Source: an uncultured Hyphomicrobiales bacterium (GTDB taxonomy: Bacteria > Pseudomonadota > Alphaproteobacteria > Rhizobiales > Aestuariivirgaceae). From it: DNA of 5,468 bases. The first letter of the stretch is position 1; every line of letters begins with the position of its first letter. The DNA lies in assembly GCA_903930095.1 (NCBI GenBank), contig CAIYXE010000675.1, positions 1 to 5,468 on the forward strand, read 5' to 3'. Positions 5,257 through 5,468 of this stretch are shown here, piece by piece. The notes beneath the pieces are model-generated. The model searched no databases. It worked only from the letters and a program-made list of their open reading frames with translations, and was not told where the DNA came from. The position numbers were made by a program, and so were the translations under genes.

Positions 5257-5468
5257 ATGCACCCTCGGAGACTTGATCCAGAAGTCCCAGATCCTGTTGA
5301 GAACCGAAGGGCATCAAGCGGGCGGGCTGTGAGAGTGGTCTATATCGCCGGCCTGCTTGTATTTGGCGGTTATCTCGCCTGGCATTTCCTGAGGTTCATG
5401 GTCTTCCTGGAAGGTTCGGGCACAATCACTGCCAAGCAGTTTCAGATTTCCGTTCCCTATGCACTCCA
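5257..5468 (+). CDS. HlyD/Alg44-like membrane-fusion (periplasmic adaptor) protein, N-terminal part, runs off the window
   Basis: Seventy codons are visible and the frame is open at the right edge. The product has a short charged cytoplasmic N-terminus (about 1-26) and one transmembrane anchor (about 27-47, with VVYIAGLLVFGGYLAWHFL). A periplasm-facing start follows, with FLEGSGTITAKQFQISVPYA at 50-69, which fits the first strand of HlyD-type adaptors before the biotinyl-lipoyl-like domain. GGAGGG at 5244-5249 lies seven bases before the ATG at 5257, and the gene starts three bases after the glycosyltransferase stop, so the two form an operon. In Alg8/Alg44 and BgsA/BgsB systems such a protein helps carry the growing polysaccharide across the periplasm. 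The N-terminus is too short to hold the PilZ c-di-GMP domain of Alg44. The family call rests on the anchor pattern and context. Confidence 0.65.
   Translation, partial: MHPRRLDPEVPDPVENRRASSGRAVRVVYIAGLLVFGGYLAWHFLRFMVFLEGSGTITAKQFQISVPYAL

Noticed and set aside
1..5468. CRISPR arrays, tRNA or rRNA genes, insertion-sequence ends
   Set aside because: I looked for regularly spaced repeats, cloverleaf-like sequence with a GGTTCGAATCC-type arm, and paired terminal repeats. None was found.

Overview
The window looks like a chromosomal segment of an alphaproteobacterium. The ribosomal protein S4, the TrmJ-type tRNA methyltransferase and the glutamate racemase all read like alphaproteobacterial proteins, the left two thirds is strongly G+C rich, and rpsD has an alphaproteobacterial-style S4 without cysteines. 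I cannot fix the genus from memory; Rhizobiales and Rhodospirillales are both possible.

Left part (1-3470), housekeeping. A tRNA 2'-O-methyltransferase gene (trmJ-like, 88-921) overlaps murI (918-1736) by four bases in an ATGA junction, so the two are probably one translationally coupled unit. A single MalG-type ABC transporter permease (1738-2571, minus strand) converges on murI with one base between the stop codons. It has no visible partner permease, ATPase or binding protein. rpsD (2769-3386, plus strand) follows, with a near-consensus sigma-70 promoter, a leader of about 115 bases with several hairpins, and an intrinsic terminator right after the gene. The leader holds two copies of GGAGACCG, one of them containing the ribosome binding site. 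A GGUUCUC stretch between them could pair with either copy, which makes this a candidate autoregulatory switch.

Right part (3471-5468), accessory. Base composition and codon choice shift visibly toward A+T after the rpsD terminator. A gene-poor stretch of about 525 bases ends in an AT-rich, promoter-like patch. It leads into a family 2 membrane glycosyltransferase (3997-5253) and, three bases after its stop, a membrane-anchored HlyD/Alg44-like periplasmic adaptor that runs off the window. Together they look like the core of an exopolysaccharide synthesis and export module of the Alg8/Alg44 or BgsA/BgsB kind.

The glycosyltransferase is the oddest gene here. Its reading frame is cut by an in-frame TGA at 4840-4842, just after the QRLRW motif, and the C-terminal membrane region continues in the same frame to 5253. 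At the 5' end, the best-placed ribosome binding site serves an ATG that is one base out of frame with the enzyme, and the in-frame start is a TTG. It is therefore a decaying gene, a sequence with errors, or (less likely) a gene that uses stop-codon readthrough.
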